From contig CAZEFW010000036.1 in the NCBI GenBank assembly GCA_964511535.1, positions 1 to 61,704 of the forward strand: a stretch of 61,704 nt of DNA. The letters are read 5' to 3'. The notes under the pieces are model-generated. The model was not told where the DNA came from. It worked only from the letters and a program-made list of their open reading frames with translations, and ran no database searches. Shown here one piece after another: positions 42,201-49,179 of the stretch (the stretch's first letter is position 1; every line of letters starts with the position of its first letter). The stretch is from CAZCFB01 sp964511535 (GTDB lineage Bacteria; Myxococcota_A; Polyangia; GCA-2747355; CAZCFB01). The translations under genes were made by a program, and so were the position numbers.

Positions 42201-43190
42201 ATGGCTGCCACCCGGACGCAGCAGGAGGTGACGCCCTTCAGCCCGGACGCCTACCGCTCCCTGCTGAAGATCCTCGGCTGGCGCAAGTCCCCTGACGGCC
42301 GGCTCTGCGTGGCGCAGGTGCTCGAGGCGCTGGACCACGGCGACGGCGAGACCGACAAGCTGGTGAAGGCGTCGCCGCCGGGCAAGGGCGAGGCCGAGCG
42401 CTATGTGGCGGATCCGCCCCACGATGACCTGCTGTTCGGCGGCGACGTCCCCGGCGGCTTCCGCCTCGTCTTCCAGATGATGGCGGAGAACTTCACCAAG
42501 GTGTTCAAGGGTGACCTCCGGCGCTACGGGCTGGGCCGCGGAGATCGGCTCTCCGGCTCCCACGCCATCAAGCGCATCGCCGACCAGATCGGCGCCGCCA
42601 TGGGCGTCCCGGCGGTGGATGTATACCTGTCCAGGGAGCACGCGCGCCTGCTGGTGGTGGAGAACACCGTGCCCCCCTCGATCCTCATCGACCAGGGGCT
42701 GGTGGAGGGGGCCCACGAGAGCGAGATCAGGTTCCTCATGGGCCGCTGCCTGTGGCTGATCAGGAAGTCGATGATCCTTCCGGCGCTGCTCAAGCCGGAG
42801 GACCTCGAGCTGCTGGTGGCCGCGGTGGTGCGCCAGTACCAGGGCGGGTACAAGCCGGCCGAGGCCGACGACCGCAAGCTGGCCAGCCTGACCGGGCAGG
42901 TCAAGAAGCTGACCAAGAAGATCGGCCAGGAGCTGATGCCCTTCGCCCTGGAGTGCTCGGGTCACTCGGTCAAGCCCCGCATGATCGGGGCCTCGGTGCA
43001 AGAGGCGGGCAACCGCGCCGGGCTGCTCACCTGCGGCTCGGTGCAGGCGGCGGTGGCGGCCCTGGCCAAGCTGGCCGGTCAGCCACCTCCGGGCAAGCCG
43101 GGCAACAAGCAGCTCGAGGCGCTGCTGCGGTTCGCCGTGTCCGACGCCCACTTCGAGCTCCGCCGCAGCATCGGCACCTCCATCAGCTGA
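36263..43190 (+). CDS. Giant acidic TPR protein with degenerate peptidase-like C-terminal domain (paralogue 2), interrupted by assembly gap
   Basis: I join two reading frames across the N run into one gene. It starts at TTG 36263, with AGGAG seven bases upstream. The N-terminal 560 or more residues are acidic and built from tandem duplications: a 36-bp unit (EEPEEVGEALIE) at 36791-36862, a 33-bp unit (PIMEVDE) near 37177-37242, degenerate TEPIDL units near 37370-37530 and the 27-bp VDEDAVEE units at 37604-37966. After the gap, about 1300 residues of TPR-like helices lead to a C-terminal domain like that of the upstream gene (GRGDRLSGSH; HESEIRFLMGRCLWLIRK). The frame changes across the 100 N only because 100 is not a multiple of three; the two edges join in register. 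True length unknown. Confidence 0.82.
36791..36862 (+). repeat. 36-bp coding tandem repeat, two copies
   Basis: Units beginning GAGGTCGGCGAGGCGCT start at 36791 and 36827, and a third partial unit at 36863. They encode the acidic 12-residue period EVGEALIEEEPE. Confidence 0.8.
37604..37966 (+). repeat. 27/30-bp coding tandem repeat (VDEDAVEE) surrounding the gap
   Basis: Units based on GAGGTCGACGAGGACGCC are repeated four times before the N run and five times after it. Most have a 27-bp period; some on the right have an extra GAA or GAG, giving 30 bp. The units are nearly identical (GCT/GCC variation), which explains why the assembly broke here. Confidence 0.92.
37716..37815. other. Assembly gap, exactly 100 N
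   Basis: The run is exactly 100 N, the usual placeholder for a gap of unknown length. Left and right edges (GTCGAGGAAG and AGGTCGACGAGG) fit together as one continuous repeat unit, so the missing DNA is most simply a whole number of repeat units, possibly zero. Confidence 0.97.
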
Positions 43191-43228
43191 TTGGCCTGAG
43201 GCAGGGCGTCACCTACAATGGGGGCGGA

Positions 43229-44455
43229 ATGTCCCTGCGTCTGGCACTCACCTTTACTCTGCTCACCGCGGCCTGTGGCCCCAACAGCCCGCCGGAGATT
43301 CTGCGCGTCACCCAGCAGGAGGCGTTCGTCGGCGCCCCGTTCGAGCTGACGCTCAAGGCGGCGGACCCTGACGGTGACACCATCCACTGGACCTACCACG
43401 CCCCGACCCTGAACCTGAAGGGCAGGGCCCGGCTGATCTCTCTCGGCAACGAGGCCCGCTTCAGCTGGACCCCCATCGCGCCTGACGTGGGGGACCATGT
43501 CGTCGACTTCGTGGCCAGCGACGGCGAGACCGAGGATCGCGAGGCGGCGGCCATCCGCGTCAAGGCGAGCACCACCTCCAAGACCGCCCCGGTGTTCGTC
43601 CGGCCCCTGGGGGAGGGCACCACCCTGGATCTATCCAAGGCGAAGTGCATCAAGCAGGAGGTGGAGGTGGAGGACCCGGACACGCCCCAGGTGGCGTTTC
43701 GGCTCAACCCGGGCGCTTCCGGCGCTTCCCTCAAGAGCACCGGCGCCCACCGGGCCCTGCTCCAGTGGTGCCCCACGTCGGCCCAGGCCGCCAAGCAGCG
43801 GCACCTGCTGGGGCTGGTGGCCGACGACAATGACAACCCGCCAGTGACCAAGAACTTCACCATCCTGCTGTCGTCGAGCAGCACCTCCAAGGATTGCAAG
43901 ACCACCTCCGACTGCCCCGCGGGCAAGGTATGCGGCGCCATGGGCTGTGTCGCGGCGGCGTGCACGCCCAAGGACAGCAACGGCGACAAGCTCTACTGGG
44001 AGCAGGGGACCTGCCCGACCGGGCATTTCTGCCCGGCCGCGGGGCCCAAGCCGTCGCCCAGCGCATGCGCCTTGCAGTGCAAGAAGAGCTCGGAGTGCCG
44101 CGCCACCGAGGTGTGCAAGGTGCTCGATACCAGGGGCGGGTGCGCCCGGCCGGGCAAAAAAACGGTGGGGCAGTCGTGCACCTCGTACACGGACTGCGCT
44201 GGCATCGCCATGTGCCTGCCATGGATCGGGGGCTACTGCAGCATCTCGGACTGCTCCAGCTCGGGCGGGTTTTCGGGCAAGTGCCCCACCGGGTCGGTGT
44301 GCGTGCCGGTGGCGGACAAGCGGTTCACCAGCCTCGGCAAGCACTGGATCTGCTTGCAGTCCTGCACCTCGGACAGCGGCTGCCGCACGGGGCACAAGTA
44401 CAAGTGCGTCAGCGTGAAGGACGACCGGAGCAAGAGCGTCAAGGTGTGCAAGTGA
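43229..44455 (+). CDS. Lipoprotein with Ig-like domains and Cys-rich C-terminal half
   Basis: A 408-residue lipoprotein, ATG at 43229 preceded by a G-rich stretch (GGGGGCGGA). The signal MSLRLALTFTLLTAACG ends in the lipobox TAAC. Residues about 25-115 form a cadherin/Ig-like domain (FELTLKAADPDGDTIHWTY; VGDHVVDFVASDGETEDREA), and about 120-215 a second (VEVEDPDTPQVAFRL; LVADDNDNPPVTKNF). From 225 the chain is Cys-rich, with three or four modules of the form CxxxSDCPxGxVC, a pattern common in Myxococcota surface lipoproteins. Its stop overlaps the start of the next gene (TGATG), so translation of the two is coupled. Adhesion or matrix binding is a reasonable but unproven role. Confidence 0.8.
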   Translation: MSLRLALTFTLLTAACGPNSPPEILRVTQQEAFVGAPFELTLKAADPDGDTIHWTYHAPTLNLKGRARLISLGNEARFSWTPIAPDVGDHVVDFVASDGETEDREAAAIRVKASTTSKTAPVFVRPLGEGTTLDLSKAKCIKQEVEVEDPDTPQVAFRLNPGASGASLKSTGAHRALLQWCPTSAQAAKQRHLLGLVADDNDNPPVTKNFTILLSSSSTSKDCKTTSDCPAGKVCGAMGCVAAACTPKDSNGDKLYWEQGTCPTGHFCPAAGPKPSPSACALQCKKSSECRATEVCKVLDTRGGCARPGKKTVGQSCTSYTDCAGIAMCLPWIGGYCSISDCSSSGGFSGKCPTGSVCVPVADKRFTSLGKHWICLQSCTSDSGCRTGHKYKCVSVKDDRSKSVKVCK

Positions 44456-46419
44456 TGCGCGCGGCGGCGGCCACCGCGGCGCTGCTGGCGGTGGCGGGGT
44501 GCGGCACCGAGCAGGTGGTGCTGCCGGAGCTGGGCCCGCCGGCCGCGGCGTCCATCCGGCGCTTGCTGCCCAATACCGTCCTGCCAGGGACGACCCTGGT
44601 GCTGGAGGGGGCCGGGTTTGGCGGCGGGGCGGTGTACCAGCTGCACCTCCGGGGCCGCGTGGACAACCAGGGGGCGGAGGCGGAGCAGGTCGTCGGGTTG
44701 TCGGTGGTCTCGGGCGAGCGGGCCACCGGGATCTTCAACGCCGGCCACTTCGCCTCCCTGGGGGAGGGGACCTTTCAGGGCAAGGCCTGGATCACGGCGC
44801 GCACCGCCGGCGGCAGCATGGCAGGGGGCGAGGTGCCGGCCAAGCTGCGCCTGCGGCGGGTGCTCACGCCCACGGCCAGGGCGGGGGGCAGCAAGCTGGT
44901 GTATCTCAACTCGCGGGTGCCGGTGGTGGGCAATGACTTCCTGCTGGGGGGGCTGGAGGGGTCGTCCCAGGCAGCTCTCAAGGGCTGCTTCATGCCGGAC
45001 GGGGTCACGGGTTCCTGCGCCGCGAAGGGGCGGCCTGTGGACGTGAAGCTGCCGATGAAGCCGGAGCTCGAGGGGCGGCGCAACCGCGCTTACTTCGAGT
45101 TCTCCCCGCGCATCGGCGGCCTGCGCACCGGGACAATCAAGGCCACCCTGATGGTGCGCAACGTCCACGGCGGATCCAAGGTGACGGTGTCTGCTCCGGT
45201 CCAGATCAGCGGCTACCTGGACGAGTCGGGGGTGCTCGGCGTCTCTCCCGCGAGCGTCTCCCTTGGCCAGTACCTTCAGATCGACGGCGTCGGGTTCGTG
45301 GGGGGCAAGGAGGGGACCACGGCCGTCACCTTCAACGGGACCCTGCGCGATGCTGGCGCCAAGTACGGCAAGTCGGTGACCTTCGACCTGGTCACCGCGC
45401 AGCTCACGGGGTACCGGGCGCGCTATGTGCTCGAGGAGGGGCTGGGGCTGGGCAAGGTCATCGATTTGCGGGGGCGCACCGTGAGCGGCTCGCTCCTTGG
45501 CACCTGGACCCCCACGGTCTACTGGCAGACCGGGTCATTCAGGGGCCGCACCTCGCCGCTGATCAACCTCGAGGTGGGGGGGGTGAAGCAGGTGGTCTGG
45601 CTGCGCTTCACCGACGGCTGGAGCGCGAGCCTGAGGCGGTTCGGGCTGGCAGCGGCCGATCTGAAGGTGAGAGCCCGCATCTCCCATGTCCTGGCGCGAG
45701 ACTACAAGGGAATAAACATAGAATTTCGGACCTCTGAGCCTACAGATTTCAAGCTCTACTCCAGGGTGGATATTGGCGGCAAGGACCCCAACGGGCTGGG
45801 CCTGATGGGGTACGACAATACCCCCGGGAAGGACATGGATAACAAACGACTCTACGACTGGGTGGGCGGGGTGAACGCGGCCACTCAGCAGGACGGTTAC
45901 CCTGGCTACGGCGGCGTCTTTCTGGAGTCGCTGCTCGGGTTCTCCATGGACCCGCCACAGGGGATCTTGCGCTCCCCGCTCAGGTCGCCGCTGTTCGATC
46001 AGATTTTTGATGCGTTCCGCAAGGAGCGGGGAGGCAGGGAGTTGAGCGCAGCCGAGGCCGCGAGCGCGCGGGCGCTACAGAGCGGGGCAGGGTGCCCGGC
46101 GACGGGGGGCAGGGGGCAGATGGTGGAGTGTGCCATTTTTGTACTGGGCAACGTCATCGGCACCACCGTGGCGCACGAGCTCGGGCACTCCCTGGGCCTG
46201 TCGGATCCAGCCGGACCGGCAACGCAGTATCACAACCCGGGGGACGGGCCCAATCGCCTGATGGACGAGGGCGCCCACCGGCCCTTTGCCGAGCGGGCCG
46301 AGATACAGGGGCAGGGGCCAGCGGTGTTCTGCAAGGACGAGTTCGTCTATCTACAGAAGATCCTGCCCCTCTACCCAAAGCCGGCGGATCCTGTGGCCAA
46401 GCGGCCTGGCTGCAGTTGA
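44455..46419 (+). CDS. Lipoprotein with TIG-like domains and metzincin zinc-protease motif
   Basis: A 654-residue lipoprotein whose ATG overlaps the stop of the upstream gene (TGATG at 44453-44457). The signal MRAAAATAALLAVAGCG is short and clean. At least two TIG/IPT-like beta domains follow: NTVLPGTTLVLEGAGFGGG near 40 and VSPASVSLGQYLQIDGVGF near 260. The C-terminal part has the complete metzincin zinc site HELGHSLGLSD near 573, followed after about 25 residues by NRLMDEG, a likely Met-turn. A secreted or surface-anchored endopeptidase is therefore expected; the Asp instead of the third His resembles astacin-unrelated Asp-type metzincins. Paired translation with the Ig-like lipoprotein suggests the two form a surface complex. 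Confidence 0.8.
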   Translation: MRAAAATAALLAVAGCGTEQVVLPELGPPAAASIRRLLPNTVLPGTTLVLEGAGFGGGAVYQLHLRGRVDNQGAEAEQVVGLSVVSGERATGIFNAGHFASLGEGTFQGKAWITARTAGGSMAGGEVPAKLRLRRVLTPTARAGGSKLVYLNSRVPVVGNDFLLGGLEGSSQAALKGCFMPDGVTGSCAAKGRPVDVKLPMKPELEGRRNRAYFEFSPRIGGLRTGTIKATLMVRNVHGGSKVTVSAPVQISGYLDESGVLGVSPASVSLGQYLQIDGVGFVGGKEGTTAVTFNGTLRDAGAKYGKSVTFDLVTAQLTGYRARYVLEEGLGLGKVIDLRGRTVSGSLLGTWTPTVYWQTGSFRGRTSPLINLEVGGVKQVVWLRFTDGWSASLRRFGLAAADLKVRARISHVLARDYKGINIEFRTSEPTDFKLYSRVDIGGKDPNGLGLMGYDNTPGKDMDNKRLYDWVGGVNAATQQDGYPGYGGVFLESLLGFSMDPPQGILRSPLRSPLFDQIFDAFRKERGGRELSAAEAASARALQSGAGCPATGGRGQMVECAIFVLGNVIGTTVAHELGHSLGLSDPAGPATQYHNPGDGPNRLMDEGAHRPFAERAEIQGQGPAVFCKDEFVYLQKILPLYPKPADPVAKRPGCS

Positions 46420-46430
46420 GATAACCGCCC

Positions 46431-46478
46431 ACCGTCAACCGTCAACTGTTAACTGTTAACTGTTAACGGTTGACGGGG
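46431..46478. repeat. Self-complementary heptamer array (ACCGTCA/ACTGTTA)
   Basis: Units ACCGTCA twice, ACTGTTA three times and ACGGTTG once. Because TTAAC is central and the outer words are complementary (CCGTCAACCGT with ACGGTTGACGG), the whole array is a near-perfect dyad and would form a long stem after the metzincin gene. It may act as its terminator. Confidence 0.85.
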
Positions 46479-46582
46479 TTGAGGCTGAGGGCGCCCGAGC
46501 CTCCCGCGGCAACGCGAGCACGGCGGGCCCCGCCGGAGGCGCGTGGCACGGGCGCAGCGTCGCATCGAAGCCCAAAATAGAT

Positions 46583-46612
46583 GAGGCCGGCTCCCTTTCA
46601 GGAGCCGGCCTT
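46583..46612 (+). terminator. Perfect 11-bp GC hairpin in the 46.4-46.8 kb intergenic region
   Basis: AGGCCGGCTCC (46584-46594) pairs perfectly with GGAGCCGGCCT (46601-46611) around CTTTCA. CCCAA upstream and TTGGG downstream could extend it past a bulge. No T-run follows, so this is either a non-canonical terminator or part of a small structured RNA. The 391-base gap 46420-46810 otherwise holds the repeat array, a GC-rich dyad region and a promoter-like pair with a structured leader; I see no gene in it. Confidence 0.5.
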
Positions 46613-46653
46613 GGGTGTAGCGTCAGGAGGAAAGGATCTTATTCACTGTCCGG

Positions 46654-46681
46654 TTGACGCTGCTAGCTGACGGGATAAATA
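46654..46681 (+). promoter_or_regulatory. Promoter-like pair upstream of the membrane protein gene
   Basis: TTGACG (46654-46659) and TAAATA (46676-46681) are 16 bases apart, about 130 bases before the ATG at 46811. This would place a transcribed leader of about 120 bases before the gene, which contains the structure at 46715-46786. Confidence 0.4.
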
Positions 46682-46714
46682 TGCACACGCTGTGCCATGG
46701 GCGCGCGAACCAGA

Positions 46715-46786
46715 TTTCAGGTACTTGGACATGCCTCACTGGGGTCAAGTGGCTCCTCAAGTGGTCATTACAGTGGCCACCTGAAA
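46715..46786 (+). other. Structured leader with closing stem and 12-bp repeats
   Basis: TTTCAGGT (46715-46722) and ACCTGAAA (46779-46786) are perfect complements enclosing 56 bases. Inside, ACTTG (46723-46727) can pair with CAAGT (46746-46750), and imperfect 12-base repeats starting TCAAGTGG occur at 46745-46780. The region is noncoding. It could be a regulatory leader or an operator array. Confidence 0.35.
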
Positions 46787-46810
46787 CAAAATCGAATACC
46801 CTGCCTGGCC

Positions 46811-47230
46811 ATGAAAAGAGCCACTGCTGACTGGATCTACGCCGGGCTGGACCTCCTGCTGGCCGGCCTGTACCTGTTGGTCTTCTTCCACCTCGCCCCC
46901 AGCCGGGAGCCCGCGTTCACCGCGGTGGTGGTGGCGTTGTGCGCGCTGCTGGCCGCCGGGGGCCTTGGCATGCTGACGCCGCGCTGGGGCCTGGGCCGGA
47001 AGATCTCCGCCGCGGCCTGTGTGGTGATGCTCACCGCCTGCGTGGCGCTCATCACCTTGCTGCTCTTCTCCGCCGCCTACCTGCACGGCATCTACAACGG
47101 CATCGGCGAAGCCGGGGCTGCCATCGCTCTGCTGGTGGCTGCGGTGGCCATCGAGGCCGTCGGGCTGATCCCGGGGCTTCAGCTGGCCTACCTGCTGCGT
47201 CGGCGCCGGGAAGAGCGGGCCTCCGCATGA
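46811..47230 (+). CDS. Small four-helix membrane protein, unknown function
   Basis: A 139-residue inner-membrane protein with four predicted helices: LDLLLAGLYLLVFFHLA, FTAVVVALCALLAAGGLGML, AAACVVMLTACVALITLLL and AAIALLVAAVAIEAVGLIPG, ending in an Arg-rich tail (LLRRRREERASA) that should be cytoplasmic. The ATG at 46811 is chosen because the coding features begin there; the frame is open back to 46697, but that stretch is the structured leader. No clear ribosome binding site is visible. The last codons overlap the next gene's ATG (ATGA), so the two proteins are made together and probably work together. No family is recognised. Confidence 0.65.
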   Translation: MKRATADWIYAGLDLLLAGLYLLVFFHLAPSREPAFTAVVVALCALLAAGGLGMLTPRWGLGRKISAAACVVMLTACVALITLLLFSAAYLHGIYNGIGEAGAAIALLVAAVAIEAVGLIPGLQLAYLLRRRREERASA

Positions 47231-49074
47231 AACCTGGCGCCAAAACTGCGGCGTTCATCGGGGCGCTGGTGCTGGTGCCTGCCGCGCTCTATCTCGCCGT
47301 TTACATGCGGTACAGCCTCGATCCAGCGCCAGGGATCCCCTCCGCGCTGGCCTCCGAGGCCATGACCCAGCTTCGCGCCGCCATGGCGGGGAGCGAGGAT
47401 CCGATTCGCCTGTCCCGCGACCTGGATCTGGAGGGCGCGGGGCCCCTGTGGGTGGTGGTTTACCAGCAGGGCAAGCGCCGGTTCGTCTCCCGCCAGGACA
47501 CGGGCAGCCTGTCGGCCCGCCTGGAGCAGGTCCGCGCCGCCCTTGCCGCTGACCCCTGGGCACGCACCTTGACCCCGGAGCAGCGTCGCCGCACGCGCAT
47601 CAAGCTGGATCTCGCCGTGGGTGAGGGGCCGATCATCGCGTCGGTGCCGCTGTTCATGGCCAAGGGGATCGTCCCCGGCCTGGACGGCCTCGGCCTGGCC
47701 GCCGGCGACCGGGCCGCTTACCTGCTGCCGGACGAGCTGTACCAGCTGCAGCTCATGGCCGGCTACAAGCCGTTCTTCTTCATGCACGAGTTCAAGACCG
47801 GGCTCGACCTGCAGCGGGTGGTGGACATGCTCGCAGATCGCCTGGATCTCTCGCTGGAGCAGTGGCGGGCGCGTTCGCGGCGATATTTCCGCTTCCGGGT
47901 GGACGCCCACGTGGAGGCGCCGGGGGGGCAGGGCCAGGCGCTGCCCGTGACCCGCCTGCGCGTCCCCACCCCCGAGCTGACGACCAGCGGGGCCCGGCTG
48001 GCCGTCAAGCGCGCCGCGGACTACGTGGTGCGCCAGATGCGCGCAGACGGCAAGTTCGAGTATATCTACTACCCCATCGAGGACGCCCACTCCCCGCCGG
48101 GAGACTACAGCCTGCCCCGCCACGCAGGCACCACCTGGTTCCTCTCGCTGGCCTACGCCACCACCCGGGACTCCCGGGTGCGCGCGGCAGCGGACCGCGC
48201 CATCAAGTACCTCGGCGCCAACGCGGTGCCCGCGGCCTGCCAGGAGACGCCCCACGCGTGCGTGGGGGACGACCACCACGCTGACCTCGGGTCGGCGGCC
48301 CTGGCAACCGTGGCCATCGCCGAGTACACCCAGGCCACTGGCAGCAAGGAGTACCTCCCGCTGGCCAACCGCCTGGGCAAGTTCATGCTCATGATGCAGA
48401 AGCCGAACGGTGACTTCTGCCACCAGTACAACCCCACCAAGCAGGAGCGAAACTGCCGCGACGTGCTGCTCTACTACTCGGGCGAGGCGGCCCTGGGGCT
48501 GGCCAAGCTGAACCAGGTGGCGCCGTCGGAGGCGTACCGGAGCGCCCTGGAGCGCGCCATGGACTTCCTGGTGGGCGAGAAGTACGACTTCTTCCTGGGG
48601 CAGTTCTTCATCTCGGAGGACCACTGGACCTGCATCGCGGCCGAGGCGGCGCACCCCGCGGTGGACAAGCCGGAGTACGCCGAGTTCTGCTACGAGTTCG
48701 CCGCGCTGAACAGGCGCGCGCAGGTGCGCCGTGACGAGGGCCTGATGGTTGATCTGGCGGGCGCGTTCACCATCACGCCGTTCTTCATGCCGCACAACAC
48801 GCCGGTGGGGAGCCGCACCGAGGCCAACGTTGGGACCTACCTGCTGAGCAAGAAGCGCGGCGAGCCCCACGCGCCCACGCGCCTGGTGGTCACCGAGGCG
48901 CTCCGCTACCTGGTAGACCACATGGTCAACCCCGAGTCAGCGTATCTGTACCCGAACCCCGCCGCCGCCGTGGGCGGGATCCTGCAGACGCCGGTGCGGG
49001 CCTCGGTGCGCATCGACTACGTGCAGCACGGGGCCGCCGCCCTGGCGCGGGCGCTACCAATCCTGGAAGAGTAG
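47227..49074 (+). CDS. Membrane-anchored alpha/alpha-toroid protein with AMMECR1-like N-terminal region
   Basis: A 615-residue protein with an N-terminal membrane anchor (TAAFIGALVLVPAALYLAVYM), start coupled by ATGA to the upstream gene. Residues about 45-230 contain segments resembling AMMECR1 domains (LEQVRAALAADPWARTLTP; GIVPGLDGLGLAAGDRAAYLLPDEL). Residues about 255-615 are an alpha/alpha-toroid typical of glycan-active or terpene-cyclase-like folds, with HADLGSAALATVAIAEYTQATG, MMQKPNGDFCHQY and VLLYYSGEAALGLAKL. Conserved Asp/His/Tyr clusters suggest an enzyme. The toroid resembles the catalytic half of some C5-epimerase-like or hydrolase-like proteins, but I cannot assign a reaction. 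Convergent with the helicase gene. Confidence 0.6.
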   Translation: MKPGAKTAAFIGALVLVPAALYLAVYMRYSLDPAPGIPSALASEAMTQLRAAMAGSEDPIRLSRDLDLEGAGPLWVVVYQQGKRRFVSRQDTGSLSARLEQVRAALAADPWARTLTPEQRRRTRIKLDLAVGEGPIIASVPLFMAKGIVPGLDGLGLAAGDRAAYLLPDELYQLQLMAGYKPFFFMHEFKTGLDLQRVVDMLADRLDLSLEQWRARSRRYFRFRVDAHVEAPGGQGQALPVTRLRVPTPELTTSGARLAVKRAADYVVRQMRADGKFEYIYYPIEDAHSPPGDYSLPRHAGTTWFLSLAYATTRDSRVRAAADRAIKYLGANAVPAACQETPHACVGDDHHADLGSAALATVAIAEYTQATGSKEYLPLANRLGKFMLMMQKPNGDFCHQYNPTKQERNCRDVLLYYSGEAALGLAKLNQVAPSEAYRSALERAMDFLVGEKYDFFLGQFFISEDHWTCIAAEAAHPAVDKPEYAEFCYEFAALNRRAQVRRDEGLMVDLAGAFTITPFFMPHNTPVGSRTEANVGTYLLSKKRGEPHAPTRLVVTEALRYLVDHMVNPESAYLYPNPAAAVGGILQTPVRASVRIDYVQHGAAALARALPILEE

Positions 49075-49081
49075 AAGCCGT

Positions 49082-49179
49082 CGGCTCCTGCCGAGGCGAC
49101 GGCTTCGGGCTTCAGGTGCAATTGCCCTTCCCCTGAAGCCTGAAGTCTGAAGTCTGAAGCCAGGCGAGCGAAGCTCGCC
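49082..49179. repeat. Heptamer array with complementary arm and GGCGAGC hairpin tail
   Basis: GGCTTCG and GGCTTCA at 49101-49114 face TGAAGCC and TGAAGTC units at 49134-49161. A GCC-rich dyad (CCGTCG with CGACGG, about 49079-49102) precedes them. The tail GGCGAGC-GAA-GCTCGCC at 49163-49179 forms a perfect 7-bp hairpin ending at the helicase stop codon. It lies between convergent genes and could terminate both. Confidence 0.85.

Noticed and set aside
46715..46786. Possible tRNA or tRNA relic, given its 72-base length and closing stem
   Set aside because: There is no T-loop TTCGA sequence, no proper anticodon arm, and the closing stem does not leave a discriminator with CCA.
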